This document shows positions 25,551-37,725 of a DNA stretch of 64,000 nucleotides, one piece after another. The translations under genes and the position numbers were made by a program. Every line of letters starts with the position of its first letter. Position 1 is the first letter of the stretch. The notes below the pieces were generated by a model that was not told the origin of the DNA, searched no databases, and saw only the letters and a list, made by a program, of their open reading frames with translations. The DNA is taken from contig CM048839.1 in the NCBI GenBank assembly GCA_026545765.1, positions 18,476,566-18,540,565 on the forward strand, in the 5' to 3' direction. The DNA comes from Plantago major. Its lineage: Eukaryota > Streptophyta > Magnoliopsida > Lamiales > Plantaginaceae.

Positions 25551-26472
25551 ATTAAAGAACTTTTGGACCGGGATTGGTACTCTAACTAGTTTCAGACGAT
25601 GTTGACTATGGTGTTGAGTCAACAACGTCTTCAACAGTAAAGACAACAGTGAGCGATGTGAGCGAGCAGGCGGTTTGCGTGGATAAAAATACTGAACACC
25701 ACAGATAAATTCTAGCCAGTATATATATATATATATATTGACCGTGCCTTAGGCTAAATTTCCACTATCAAAAAAAGTAGAATTACAAAAACTAGGTTTA
25801 ATCAATCACAAACGAATGATTAAACTGCAAAGACTAGACCTAGAACAGACAAACAAAAAACTATTCTAGTTCGAAGACACTAAAGTAAATCTCAATCCTT
25901 AGAGACTAATCAAAAGTGAATTCGACAACAATATCTAGTAAACACAAGAAAAACTATCTCTCAATATGTTGTGAATTGATACTATAGAGACTTGTTTCCT
26001 TGCAAGCATTCTTCTTCAATATATATTATTCCAGCCATCGATCAGAAGAAGAAGAACACAGGTTTATCTTCTTGCTTCTTGCGTTGTCTTCTCTTTTTGT
26101 TTCCTGCTTCTAGCGTCTTGCTTTTGGGTAAAATTCCTTGAGATAATATCTCCAAAATCTTTATTTCCTTCTTGCTTTCCTTGTCTCCAAGTCCCATCAA
26201 ACTCTTTCCTTAATCCAAGTCCAAATAGAATAGGACTTCCATTCATTAGCTTCCAGCGCCAAACCCTTCCCATACTTCTTCACGTTGGTTTCCTGCTTCT
26301 TCCAGATTTTCCAGATCTTTTCCTCCAAATCCTCCAAGTCCAGTCCATTGACTTATGTTGCAGCCCAACTTGTTATTTTCTACAAAATATCCATAGAAAA
26401 ACAACTATAATTGTCGAACCGGTTAATAAACGAAGAAAGTCCGAATTAATAAACTAAGTGCAATAAATTGCA
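25551..26472 (-). mobile_element. LTR of the decayed copia-type element (5' LTR in element orientation)
   Basis: A direct repeat of 13837-14721, aligned from GAACTTTTGGACCGG to AATAAATTGCA with indels, including a longer variable block at about 25620-25680. The primer-binding site expected on the 25.5-kb side is not recognisable. The divergence of the two LTRs and the broken genes indicate an old insertion. Confidence 0.75.
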
Positions 26473-28258
26473 ATTTCACAATTTCTAGAAACTGACAAAG
26501 GGAGGTAATAGTCTTGATACAAAACAAGAAAAAGAATAAAAACAGAAAGATAATTAATTATAAGGAGGGTATATATGATCACTGCAATGTGATGAAATAG
26601 CACCAGAGAGGAGGATAATTAAGAAAATTAAGATGAGCACGGCTGTTAGATAGAAGTTGTTAATTAGGTAATAACAGTATGTCCTAAAAAAAATAATACA
26701 AATGAGTCAAAAATGGATATGGGTTGATTGGAAGTGTGGCGTCTCGGACATGTTAATTTGGTCACGAAGTGGTAAGAATGATTGAATTAGAAATGGGATT
26801 GAGTTGAAAAACAGACAAATGAGTAAGTAAAAAGGGTTATGTGTTGTTAGCAAATTAGTCTTAAAGAAGCTGCAATTTCCCATCAACTTCTTTAATTAGT
26901 GGAATTCTAATCCTCCACAACTCTAGCTTTAAGAGAGAAGGAAAGATTAATTAAAACAAGGATGGATGGGGTATCATAAGTTGATTGTAATTGACTTCAG
27001 TCTCCTACTTACTACCTTTTACAATCACAATTTCTTACCATGTTGACAATGTGGTCGTTTAAGAATGGGGTTGTTGAACTAGGTGTAATTACAAATAAAA
27101 TGATTTATATCCTTTTGTTTTCCTTGTACGCGGGGAATAGTTTGGCTTGCAGATGTTTCGAATTAGATGCGGCTTTCATATTTTTAGAATATTTACTCAT
27201 TATCCACACATACCTACCTTAACTTACAAAAGAATCGGATTAAATTCCTACTTACGTTAATGAGATTACGCAAAACATAATTTGAAAGACGATAAAATAT
27301 GTGGTTTTAGTGTTTGCCATGTTTAGTGTGCTATAACTTGAAGCTATAGCTAACATGTGTTCACAAGAGGTAAGGCGTAAAGCGAGCTATAGACTGTAGT
27401 GCCCATATTTCCCATCAAATACACAATCGATCATGGTTGAAATGAAGGGTTATCCTGATAATTATTCCTTCATGCATGAAACAGGTGAGGTATCGCATAT
27501 AATTGTCATTTCATTTCTCACATGTCCCTAGCTTATTCCAATCATTTAATAGGAACACTTTTTTATAGGTTTTTTACATGATAATTATCCATACATATTA
27601 TACCATTAAATATTGAGTTTATGAGACACTGGAGCACTTCCCATCATTATGCACCGTGAATTTCGTACAATAGGTCTCACGGTGAACCTCCCTGCTTTAG
27701 TGAGAAGGGAAGATCAGCAATAGTATCTCAGAATATCGATTAAATACAATGTGGGTATAATAAATTTAATGCATCACCAAATATTCAGAATGATAAATGA
27801 TGTAATTGTGTCTGTTAGATGAACACAATTAATGGTAATAATAATACCTTGTAAAGAAAGAAATAAAATAAGAAGCCTATAAGAAATTTCAAGTTTGGAA
27901 ACTTAAAAATGAGCAAATAGTCAATTCATTAGTGGACATCACATTCATTGGTTTAATATTAACATACGGAATTACCTTTTTAAGATAAAATCATAAACTA
28001 TGGTCTTACTAATTATCGAATGGAACTGTTGTTATCGCTGTAAAAATGGTTATAATGGAGAAAATTCCAAATTAAACAACTTTGGACAACAAAAGGCAAT
28101 TACGTCGAAGTTAAGCAACAAAAGCTTATCACAGTGCTTGTCTATGACACAGTCTTTTTTAGAAACTTTACTGAAATTAACCAGAAGCCACGTCGGACTA
28201 TTCCTTGCTTGCCGCTAACTTTCTGCCTAATTATTTCCTTTTTTCCATGTTTATTAAC
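26473..28258. other. Intergenic sequence, no gene recognised
   Basis: Only short unsupported open frames (for example 27040-27222 and 28000-28218). No paired repeats were noticed. Confidence 0.4.
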
Positions 28259-28299
28259 TCCGTTCCAATAATAGCTTCCTAACTCCTTACTTTCTCTAA
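28259..28299. mobile_element. Left end of a Stowaway-like MITE split by the Helitron
   Basis: CTCCGTTCCAATAATAGCTTCC pairs with the reverse complement of 32445-32481 (CTCCATCCGTTCCATTAATTACTTTCC). The two parts become contiguous if the Helitron 28300-32254 is removed. Confidence 0.75.
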
Positions 28300-28670
28300 T
28301 CTATATATATGATAAAAGTGATGATCAAGATGGAAGGAGAGCTATGCCACGTATGCAAAAATCCTAGGTGGCAAATTCTAGCAAAAAACAATTCATTTAT
28401 AATTCACTAATAATTCATGTATCAAAACCCTAGATATATTTGAATTTTTCTTCTCCTGCACTCATGTTTCACCGAAAATATAGATATTAGTTTAAACAAC
28501 CCTCTAGATATATTTGAATTTTTCATCTCCTGAGATTCTGAAATTGCTAAATATAGATAACTAAACCAAAAAAAATAGGAGATATAAATTAAAGTTACTC
28601 CGTTCCAGCGGATTTTGGTAACATATCTAACCATTATCTATATTTTTGGAATTTTAAATAACTTCAAATA

Positions 28671-28921
28671 CTCCCTCCATTTCAGAGAAAGTGTTACATT
28701 TTGACTTTGGCCAATCTGTCTTGAGTTTGACTAAATTACTCATAAACGATAATAGTAAATAATTTAATAAAATCATATAATAAAAATTTAATTACTAAAT
28801 TTTCATTATATAATTTTAATAATTTATTTATTAATATCGTTTAAGAGTAAATTGTGGACAAATGCGGAGACAGTTGACCGCAAAATAGTAAAATGTAACA
28901 CTTTTTCTGAAATTGAGGGAG
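28671..28921. mobile_element. Stowaway-like MITE inside the Helitron
   Basis: The termini CTCCCTCCATTTCAGAGAAA and the complement of TTTTTCTGAAATTGAGGGAG form inverted repeats extending through GTGTTACATTTT. TA flanks both sides (28669-28670, 28922-28923). The length is 251 bp. Confidence 0.9.
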
Positions 28922-28929
28922 TAATAATT

Positions 28930-31125
28930 TAGCCCTTCTTCAGACCGGCCAAAGATGACACCAAACCACTGCTTCAAGACCCGGTAAGTATCGAGCCCAC
29001 AATTTCAATCAAATCTCTCTGCGTTTCAATTTCTCTCAAACAGGATCATCCACAACATCCTCTCCGTCCACCTCCACCTCACAAACCCCCAAATCAGTCA
29101 AAATCAGTGAGAAAGGAGGAAGAAACTCAACCGATCGAGCTAGCCCGTATCCGATCGGAAGAGGAAGGAGACGTCGATCTCATTTGGAAATCGACCCACC
29201 GAGCATCGCCACCACCACCACAAGAAACCAGTGAAGGACGTATGAAGAAAAAGATCGAGCTACCCCCAAATCTGGTTTCCTTCAACCTCCATTTTCCTCT
29301 ACTATCACGATAATTTCATCCAGCTTCAAATAATAATTTATATAGTCCACTCCAAGGAAGATTTCATCCTGTTTCTATTTCCCTTCATCAGAGTAGCTCG
29401 ATTAGATCGATCGGTTGATTATTCCCAACGTTCTACTGGTAGGAATTCAAACTCAATCGAGTTTTATTTTCCAAGCAGGTGAAATTTCTTTGGAAAACAT
29501 GGATCATTGCTTGGTGTTATACCCAATTTATCGTCGTCCGTTGATCCTACATGTTGCCTGAGCATTTTGACGTCATTTGATGAAGTGATCGAGAGGTTGA
29601 AAAATGGCGGGTGCAGGATCGGAGCAATTCGAGGCTTTTTCCAGAGAGCGGATTTGGATCGTCAATCAGTGGAGCTGAAGCTGTCGGTTTCTTTCAAGGA
29701 TCGAATTTGGCCAAACAGTGCTTGCTCAGGTCTAATTTGGCTTATAACTATAGTCCTGGTAGTATTATTATATTATATATATTTTATTGTATTTGTTTCT
29801 GGAAACCCGACATATCCACATATACATGTGAAGTACTGTAAAAGCTACAGAGATCCAGATGCAATTTTGTATGCCACAATGTAAAAGTGGTGCCTTCTCA
29901 ATCACATGTAACTCAATTAACTATAATTACCATTGTTAGTAATTTTAGTTACATTTGAAATGCTTACATTATATTATCTCCCCAACCTCACGTAACTTTA
30001 TATGTTTACGTACCAGTTTTAAATGTCCAACATAACTTAATATATTACTCCTTTCGCTTATATAGGTCACAAACTTTTTGGCGTTGTTTTTCAAGACGGT
30101 CAACAGTTTATTGTTTGTTGGTGGAGAGATAAATCATAAAGAATAAATAAAGTATGAAAGATAAGAAAGAAAAATATAAAGAACGAAAAAAGTATAAGAT
30201 AATTGGGTTACGTTTTTATTATTTTAGGAAACGGCCTAAATTAGTGGGATGTTTCAAAAAGAAATAATTACATTTTTTAACGGCCCTGAGGGATTACTAA
30301 AAAATGAAGCTAATAAAAGATGATGAAACAAAGCAAAAGAATTATATGATAATATTTTTAGTTTATAGGATTATATTTCTTAATTTTCAATACCACTGAC
30401 GTGATTAAAGGGCATAATTTACTTCTCATTCATTACTATGGCTCTATTATGTTCATCTGAAAAACCATTAATTTTAGTTCAGTTTATTTTGTTTGGTTAT
30501 TTTTTATACTATAAATAAATTCAGTTTAGTTTAGACGAAGAGAACATAGTATAAGACTCAATTTTTTATTTACTAAATGTTCTTCTAATAGTAATTATTA
30601 TTTTGGGGACAACATATAACCTCGGGTTGTTGGGACCTTACCATGTTATTGGGGGGTCGTTAAACGCAACACAAATATCGTTAAACGCAACACAAAATAT
30701 TTATAAATTGACCAAAATGCCCCTATCTCAAAACAACACTTATATATTCAACAAAAATTCCAAAACGCACTTTTATGCAAACGCAAAAACATTAACACAT
30801 ACAATCTAACACATATAACAACACCAAACATAAATCGAAAATTTTTAAAAAAAAAATCCGAATTTCTTTTTTATTTATACAAACACAAAAACATTAACAT
30901 GCAATCGAACACAAATTAACAACACTAAACATAAATCGGAAAAAAAAAATTTCGGAAAAAATTTCATTTACACAATTCTTTCTTAAAAAATATAGAAGTA
31001 AATTAAAAATTTTGAAAAATATTTCGTTTATACAATTCTTCATTTTCTTTTGTTGCAGATAAACATGAATAGTATTTATTTTGTTGCATGAGTGTTGACT
31101 TCATGATATTTGTAATCAGGCTGGC
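28930..31125 (+). other. Helitron interior without recognised gene
   Basis: Open frames at 29107-29313 and 29507-29884 are not recognised; the second has a hydrophobic stretch near residues 80-100. Short tandem duplications occur: 21 bp (GTTAAACGCAACACAAATATC type) at about 30660-30702, and about 105 bp at 30780-30960. The stretch may derive from captured or leader sequence. Confidence 0.4.
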
Positions 31126-31953
31126 ATGTCACCTACTGAGAAAGAAACAATCAGAGATTTTGCTGAATGGTTGTTGAAAGTTGGAGATGGTGAAGTTGGT
31201 GGTGAAAATGATGGTGAGGTAGATTTTAAACTACCCGCAAACATTTTGATACGTTCTAATGGTGAGCCAATTGACGCAATCGTTAAGAGCACGTATCCGA
31301 GCTTATTATCTCATATTATGATGGGAGGTACTTCTAGGATAGAGCTATTCTTGCTCCTACTAATGAGATAGTACATGAGGTTACATCATGTCCATGTTAC
31401 TTGGAGATGCTGTTGAGTTCAAGAGTTCAGATTCCATATGTCCAGATGAAGATGATATCGTAAATAGAGAAGATGTTTACTCCGTTGAGTTTCTAAACAC
31501 TATTAAGGCGTCTGGAATACCAAATCATATTATTCGATTGAAGATTGACACTCCTATTATGCTCCTCAGGAACATTGACCAATCAGAAGAGTTGTGTAAT
31601 GGAACCAGATTGATTGTCACTGCAATTGGAAAACATGTTCTTGAGGCGAAGACTATACATGGAAAAATTTCGAGAAGAAGGTGTTCATACCTCGGATGGT
31701 ACTAACACCTTCCGATCTTACTAAGTTTCTTATTAGATTTCAGAGGAGACAATTTTCTATTTCAGTTTGCTATGCAATGACAATCAACAAGAGCCAGAGA
31801 CAATCACTACCTCATATTGGACTCTATCTTCCAAATCCTGTGTTCAATCATGGTGAGCTGTATGTGGTATTCTCGAGAGTAACTAGCAAGAAAGGACAAA
31901 AGATTTTAGCTCTGGATGAGGAAGGTAATCCAACCGATACGCAACCAACATAG
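31126..31953 (+). pseudogene. Pif1-like helicase remnant of the Helitron
   Basis: The C-terminal third of a Helitron RepHel protein is recognisable in three overlapping frames. 31126-31371 carries EFAEWLLKVGDG-type sequence and VKSTYPSLL. 31388-31680 carries CPDEDDIVNREDVYSVEFLN and MLLRNIDQSEELCNGTRLIV. 31681-31953 carries FIPRMVLTPSDLTK, FSISVCYAMTINKSQ, LYLPNPVFNHGELYVVFSRV. These match the late helicase motifs of Pif1. Frameshifts near 31345 and 31675 disable it. The Walker A part and the Rep nuclease are absent. Confidence 0.85.
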
Positions 31954-32254
31954 TTTACAAGGAGGTTTTTAGCTCTCTCTGAGGGGGGTGTGTGTGTGTG
32001 TGTATAATTATTAGATATTGATTTATTTGCTTTCATTTATTAACTAATCTTCCATATGTTGTTTTGCAGTGGACGACTTCTCTTCTCGATGCAGACTGGA
32101 ATTACTAAATTTGATTGTTTCTTTATATTATACAGTGTATCGAATCTTAGATTGTTTCTATGTTATTTCACTTTTGAATTATAATTATGTCATTCTACCT
32201 TGAATCTGGAGAATAAGTTAACTATGTCGTGGCATCGCCACGGGTTAGAACTAG

Positions 32255-32481
32255 TATTAAGTAGAATTGATAAAATATTAGTTTGTGTGGGGTATTATGT
32301 TGGTAAAGTTGTAAGTGGATGATAAAGTAATAAATGTATTGAATAAAATGATGATAAAGTAGAAAAGAGATATAATAAAAAATTAGTTAGTGGGATGAAA
32401 AATTTTCATTTATGGGTTAGTAAGTTTCTAACGAAAATTTAAAAAAGGAAAGTTGGAAAGTAATTAATGGAACGGATGGAG
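32255..32481. mobile_element. Right part of the Stowaway-like MITE split by the Helitron
   Basis: It runs from the Helitron 3' junction to GGAACGGATGGAG, followed by TA. The total MITE length without the Helitron is about 268 bp, normal for this class. Confidence 0.7.
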
Positions 32482-33395
32482 TATTTAATTATTTATTATT
32501 TCAATTAAAGAATATTCATTCATTCTTGCCACTGCTGTAAGAGGTGGAAATGGAATATACAGTTGAACCGTGCCAAGTACATTAGTATATAATTCCACAC
32601 TTCACATGTTTAAATTCATGTAGTTTTTCTTTTTTCAGAATAATTAATTCATGTGGTATTGAGTATTATGTTTAACGATTCTATATTTTTGAGGTGTCAA
32701 AATAAATGTATTTGTGTGATGTATGCTGGCGTAATTTCATTAACGTGTTAAATTTTGTTAAAAAGTCTAACTATTTTATTTGTTGTAAATTGGTCGACTT
32801 CATATCTGTAATTTGAGCAGTTATATTTCAAACGAAAAAATTCATTGACAACTTATGTCCAAATTGTCTAGCTCATCAGCATCAAGTGACAACTAAAACG
32901 TATATATAAATCAAATCGAAACGTGTAATTTTATAATTTTAAATATATAAGGTGTTTAGCACCTAGGTTTGCAATTTATATATTGGTAATTATACATTTA
33001 GATTATATTTTTGTGAATTATTAGAGTTGGCCTTCTTGCACTTTTCCACATAAAGATTTTAACAAGTATGTAGTATGGGTAGAATTGATATGTTGCTTCG
33101 ACGCTCTCACCTCAATACAACATACTAATGGCAACCTACACATAATCGATGTAAGATCAATATAGTTGTCGAGTACGGGATGGATCAGGGTGAGAACCGT
33201 GTTGTAACCCGGAAAATTGAGTGAAGAGAGGAAAAAACGAAAAACCCATTGAAGTAATAATGACGACACCCAAGCACCCACCCAACCAAACACACCACTC
33301 TGATAATATTGTAAGTATTTAATTTACATTCATTTCCCTCACACATACATACATACAGAGATATTCACAGTCACGGTTCCACTAGCTAGTTTGTT
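32482..33395. other. Intergenic sequence upstream of GDU copy 2
   Basis: AT-rich; no gene or complete transposon was recognised. The 3' end is the promoter of GDU copy 2. Confidence 0.4.
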
Positions 33396-33399
33396 CTTC

Positions 33400-33407
33400 T
33401 ATAAATT
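33400..33407 (+). promoter_or_regulatory. TATA box of GDU copy 2
   Basis: TATAAATT lies 107 bp before the chosen ATG at 33514, consistent with a leader of about 75-80 nt. Confidence 0.55.
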
Positions 33408-33513
33408 GGCCATCATCGTCATTCCCAAATTTCACAACAACATTCACACAAACCAAAAACCACACCACACTCATCATCAGATCACTCATCCAAAACTTAA
33501 AAAATTCAACAAA

Positions 33514-33840
33514 ATGAGGCCTACACCTGCAGCAACATACACAACCCCTTCTCCATCTGCACCACAATTCTGGAGGCTCAATTCGCCATTACCATACCTA
33601 TTCGGTGGATTAGCAGTAATGCTAATCTTAATCGCTTCAGCCTTAATTCTGCTCGCTTGTTCGTTCCGAAAGCGCACTAATTCCGACGAAGAAGAGAAGC
33701 CGGTGCAGACTTATGCCGCTTCAGCAGCTGCCGATTGCTCGCCGAAGATTGTAGTGATTATGGCCGGAGAAGATAATCCCACTCACCTGGCCGTTCCTGT
33801 ACCTTCGTCGAAGCCATCCGAGTGCGTTTGCAAACTGTGA
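33514..33840 (+). CDS. GLUTAMINE DUMPER family membrane protein (copy 2)
   Basis: This intronless gene encodes 108 residues. I start it at the MRP methionine because copy 1 also starts MRP and the frame upstream has no family similarity. WRLNSPLPYLFGGLAVMLIL leads into one membrane helix (about residues 27-49), then ACSFRKR. The signature VIMAG is at residues 81-85, followed by EDNPTHLAVP. This matches the GDU layout of a short outside segment, one helix and a cytosolic VIMAG tail. Function by family: promotion of amino-acid export through LOG2-type ubiquitin ligases. The C-terminus ends in a Cys-containing ECVCKL. It is closer in the WRxNSP motif to copy 3 than to copy 1. Confidence 0.95.
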   Translation: MRPTPAATYTTPSPSAPQFWRLNSPLPYLFGGLAVMLILIASALILLACSFRKRTNSDEEEKPVQTYAASAAADCSPKIVVIMAGEDNPTHLAVPVPSSKPSECVCKL

Positions 33841-34789
33841 TTGGATTTTGGTTGGTTTCGATTTTCAGTTTTGAGCATTTGAGAATTGAATTGAGAGGAG
33901 TATCAATTTTGTCATGTTATGAATGAATAGGAGGAAAAAAACTAGCTGGGAGAGGATTAGTAGTTGTGAGTACTGGTTTACCGATGGTGATTTAAGACTC
34001 GGTACCCTTTTTTTTTTTTAATAATTTCTGGGTGAGTTTTCCGGAAATTTGTAAATTCACTGATGAGCTGCTGAAAATACAAGTTTTGTTCATCTAATTA
34101 TACTTGCTGCTGCTATGCTATCATCTTCTAGACCTTTCCTAACTGGTTACTCATAATTAAAACCATTTAATTAAAAATTTTGATGTTTTGAATTCGGTTT
34201 ATAGTGTTAAAGGATTAAGGATGTGAGCCGCTTAATTAGGTGTTGTGCCATGTTATATGACTATATCAAGATTCAAGTAAGTTTTTTGAGGAGTCATGCA
34301 ATGGAAGAAAGAAAGAAAGTGAAAAGGATGGGTAAAATACAAATTCTATTTATCACCATCTCTAAATTGGAAGAGTAGGGGTTCGGTAACTTGTTTCGTT
34401 AAAAACCACAGTAAAAATAGTAGTACATTTGAGCCCGTTGTGTTTGTGTCCATCGTATTATCCAAATGAATTCATAGTGGTTTTGAGTATATTACATGAG
34501 TTCAGATATTTATTCATTTTGTACCATGACAGAAGCTAATTTGGTATGTAATTCGTATGTGTTTTATGGTTTCTTATTAGCAACATTTATGTAATCCGTA
34601 TGTGTTTTATGGATGAGCATGTTGCAGTGAATATTGATGGGCTTACAAGGTATTTTTTGAATTTAGGAGAATTTACACCTGCAATGATAATCTTAAGGAT
34701 AATATTGGTTCCCACATCATCCATTGAAAAATGTTCTTGGACAAATAAACACATTTAGATTTATGACATCAACGGCCAAATTTTTTAAA
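33841..34789. other. 3' flank of GDU copy 2 and intergenic sequence
   Basis: No gene recognised; a (T)12 run lies near 34008-34019. An imperfect direct repeat of the GTAATTCGTATGTGTTTTATGG type occurs near 34550-34612. Confidence 0.4.
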
Positions 34790-35226
34790 ATATACAACAT
34801 AGTGAGACACATCCATTTTATATACTACACAATGGCTATGTATTTTTTGTATACTGCATAATGGCTATCTGTCCAGAAGATATATTCCGACTATTTTTTT
34901 GCTCGGATTTGGTGATTGTATTACACGCGCCGAGAGTATCTCACACGCTCAACCCAATGGTATGTATTTTTTGAATTTCTTCTTTTTCTATTTTTCTTTT
35001 AAAATAATTTCCTAGATTGAACCACGAGTTGACACGTGAGATACTCCTGGTGCGTGAAGTACTCCCTGCGCGTGAGATACTCCCGGCGCGTGTAATACAA
35101 TCGCCGAATCGGAGCAAAAAAATGACCGAAGTATATCTTCTGAATAGGTAGTCATTGTGTAGTATACAAAAAATACATATCTATTATGTAGTATATAACA
35201 TGAATGTGTCTAACTCTATAGTATAT
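34790..35226. mobile_element. Foldback element with long inverted repeats
   Basis: The left arm (about 34790-34955) and right arm (about 35040-35226) are imperfect inverted copies. Shared blocks include TATATACTACA, ATGTATTTTTTGTATACT, AGAAGATATA, ATTTTTTTGCTC and GTATTACACGCGCCG. The right arm also has three direct repeats of GCGTGAGATACTCC type. The loop is about 80 bp and T-rich. No coding sequence is present. The exact ends and target duplication are not certain. Confidence 0.7.
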
Positions 35227-35765
35227 TAAGTCCCGGTTCATTTACTAGCTAGGATACACAGTTTAGGAGCAAGTATAAGCTTAGGCAAGTAGTTTAGTAC
35301 TAATCATGAGTTAGCTAGCATCCTTATAATTGAGTTTTAAGCTAATAGAAGAAATTAATTATGTTGGGAACATTAGTAATGGAGTGGTGTGATCCACAAA
35401 TCACAATAAACAAATAGATTTCGTATCCTTTTGTGTGGGATTTGCAGCCATAAGAATATGATTCTCATGCACCATTAGCAACCAAGGTAATGTATTATAA
35501 TTAGTACGTCATCCAATAATTTAGTTTAATTGTAAGAATAAGAATATTTAAGCTAGTTTTAATTTGTCTATTTGGGATTGGATGAGATATTTATTCATGT
35601 ACTATGTTTCGAATAAAATGTGTTGAAAGGACCTGGCCTGTTATTGCTGCTCCTGTGGCAAGTACAATTCAGATGTGTACGTACTTAGAAGCCGACAAGT
35701 GGTACTACATGTTCTTGTGTATAGCTCGTGAAATTTGGTGGGTGACTCACAATAAAACCGTGACC
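35227..35765. other. Intergenic sequence
   Basis: No gene recognised. It ends at the target site CTTTT of the short LTR element. Confidence 0.4.
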
Positions 35766-35770
35766 CTTTT

Positions 35771-37720
35771 TGTGAGAGTGTTTAGTTCATCGATAATACT
35801 GATCGTTGAACGGCCTAGATTAATTATGAAATTTTTAACGGTGGTGATCAAATTCAAAATATGGAAAGCTGGAGAATTAGTTAGACATTTAACTAATTCT
35901 GTTTCCTGATTTTAAAAGGAATTTTAGGTGGTTTCCTTATATAATAACGTTACATAAATTAGTTTCCTTGTGCTAGAAGGATTAGTAATTAGTTTTCTTG
36001 TTCTAGTAGGATTTGGTAGTTGAGTTCTCTATATATAGTCAAGGGGTTTGTTTGTTACATAGATCAGATCAGACTAGAATATCAGCAGTAGAAGATTGAT
36101 AAAAGTTAGGGATCATACTTCGGAAAATAGCATATTAGGTTGGTATTATTTTTATGTGGGATTATTCTTGTTACGTTGATGGTTGTAACCTAAGTATCAA
36201 TAAAGGTTGTTGGGTGATCTCCGTGGACGTAGACATTGCCGAACCACGTTAAATCTTGTGTATCTGGCTTTCTGGTTTTGGTACATTGTTTGTTTGATTA
36301 TTGTTTACTGTCATTGTTGCATATTCCTCATTGTTTGAGCTTAACAATTGGCGCCGTCTGTGGGAAAGAGGAAGGAAGTAATTATCATCAATGGCGTCTA
36401 CAAAGTGCAAGATCGATAAACATGCTAAAGGTGTATGGAAGAAACTAGAGACAGTTTGCAAGGTAAAAAGCTCAGATCCATGTCCTATGGTGAATTCAAA
36501 TGCAACCGAAGTCAAGAGAAGACCATCGGAAGTTGGGAATGAGTTCCTTAAAGTTTGGAATCCGATAGGAGTTGATTTGGGTCAAGAAGGTCGAAGAATC
36601 GTGCAAACGGATGGAAAAACAACATAGAATCGTGATCAGAACAGCTGGCGCGTTCGAAACACGCGCGGATCGGCTGGCGCGTATGTTTCACGTGCGAGGA
36701 AGAAAAAGTGCGCAGGTCCTGTGTGTTGGAGCGTGAGGGCGCGTCCAGGCTTCGATTGGTGTGTGGTTTTGTCCGTTGGATTCCTGAAACGATTTCCCAG
36801 GCGATAGTGTTTGTACCCGGGTGGTATGGTATCCTGGAGAGCGGTGGAATACATTCGAAAGTGAAAGAACATCTTTTGGAAGAGGAAGATGGAGCTATTA
36901 TGAATGTGAGGTGTTCAATAACCGTGGGATGATATCACAAGGGACATGGGATACACTGGAGAATGGTTTGGGACAGCGGTGGAGCATGGACAATGTTGAT
37001 ACTGATAAAGAAACCTACACAAGTTCAGGTGGAGACTTTCAGGGTTGTGTCCTAACTTCAGGGATACGTTGAGATCAGTTAATGGGATCATTGATTAAGC
37101 TAAAGGTGGAGATTGTGATAGTGTTAGCTCAATAATGATATTGATCGTTGAACGACCTAGATTAACTATGGAAATCTCAACGGTGGTGATCAAATCCAGG
37201 ATATGGAAAGCTGGAGAATTAGTTAGGCATTTAACTAATTCGGTTTCCTGATTCCAGAAGGAATTCTAGGTGGTTTCCTTATACAAGAAGGTTACCTAAA
37301 TTAGTTTTCTTGTGCTAGAAGGATTAATAATTAGTTTTCTTGTTCTAGTAGGATTTGGTAGTTGAGTTCTCTATATATAGTCAAGGGAGCTTGTTTGTTA
37401 CATAGATCAGATCAGATCAGACTAGAATATCAGCAGTAGAAGATTGATAGGAAGTTAGGGATCATACTTCGGAGAGTAGCATATTAGGTTGGTATTATTT
37501 TTTATGTGAGATTATTCTTATTACGTCGTATGGTTGTAACCTAAGTATCAATAAAGGTTGTTGGTTGATCTCCGTGTACGTAGGCATTGCCGAACCACAT
37601 TAAATCTTGTGTCTCTGGCTTTTTGGTTTTGGTACATTATTTATTCGATTAGGGTTTAGGATATTTGATGAAAGGACGGGCTGTCATTGTTACATATTTC
37701 CCATTGTTTTAACTTTAACA
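35771..37720 (+). mobile_element. Short non-autonomous LTR retrotransposon (TRIM/LARD-like)
   Basis: LTR 1 (35771-36346, TGTGAGAG...CTTAACA) and LTR 2 (37114-37720, TGTGATAG...TTTAACA) flank a 767-bp interior. CTTTT at 35766-35770 and 37721-37725 is a perfect 5-bp target duplication. Right after LTR 1 is TTGGCGCCGTCTGTGGGA, a primer-binding site of the type common in plant LTR elements. AAAGGTGGAGA before LTR 2 is a polypurine tract. No gag or pol is present, so it must have moved using proteins of another element. LTR 2 has an extra insert of about 30 bp near 37640-37680. Confidence 0.93.
36391..36627 (+). CDS. Hypothetical short frame inside the TRIM-like element
   Basis: A 78-codon frame beginning MASTKCKIDKH opens 40 bp after the primer-binding site and is Lys-rich and basic. 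It is not a recognised gag. Its position is where gag would begin in an autonomous relative, so it may be a gag remnant or chance. I have no evidence that it is translated. Confidence 0.25.
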   Translation: MASTKCKIDKHAKGVWKKLETVCKVKSSDPCPMVNSNATEVKRRPSEVGNEFLKVWNPIGVDLGQEGRRIVQTDGKTT

Positions 37721-37725
37721 CTTTT

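Larger units (their letters stand above)
28300..32254 (+). mobile_element. Helitron, 3.95 kb, with readable 5' and 3' ends
   Basis: The element begins TCTATATATATGATAAAAG and ends with the hairpin CGTGGC-ATC-GCCACG (32228-32242) followed by GGTTAGAACTAG. It lies between a host A (28299) and T (32255), the rule for Helitrons (5'-TC, 3'-CTRR, insertion between A and T, no target duplication). It contains a remnant of the Pif1-type helicase near the 3' end; the Rep/HUH part is not seen. It therefore looks non-autonomous. Confidence 0.9.

Noticed and set aside
30046-30296. Possible further MITE in the Helitron (TACTCCTTTCGCTTATATAG ...)
   Set aside because: The left end resembles a Stowaway terminus, but I could not find a convincing inverted partner on the right.
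36708-37072. Open frames in the TRIM-like interior (36708-36932, 36821-37072)
   Set aside because: They have no recognised similarity and overlap each other in different frames; only the first frame after the primer site is listed, at low confidence.
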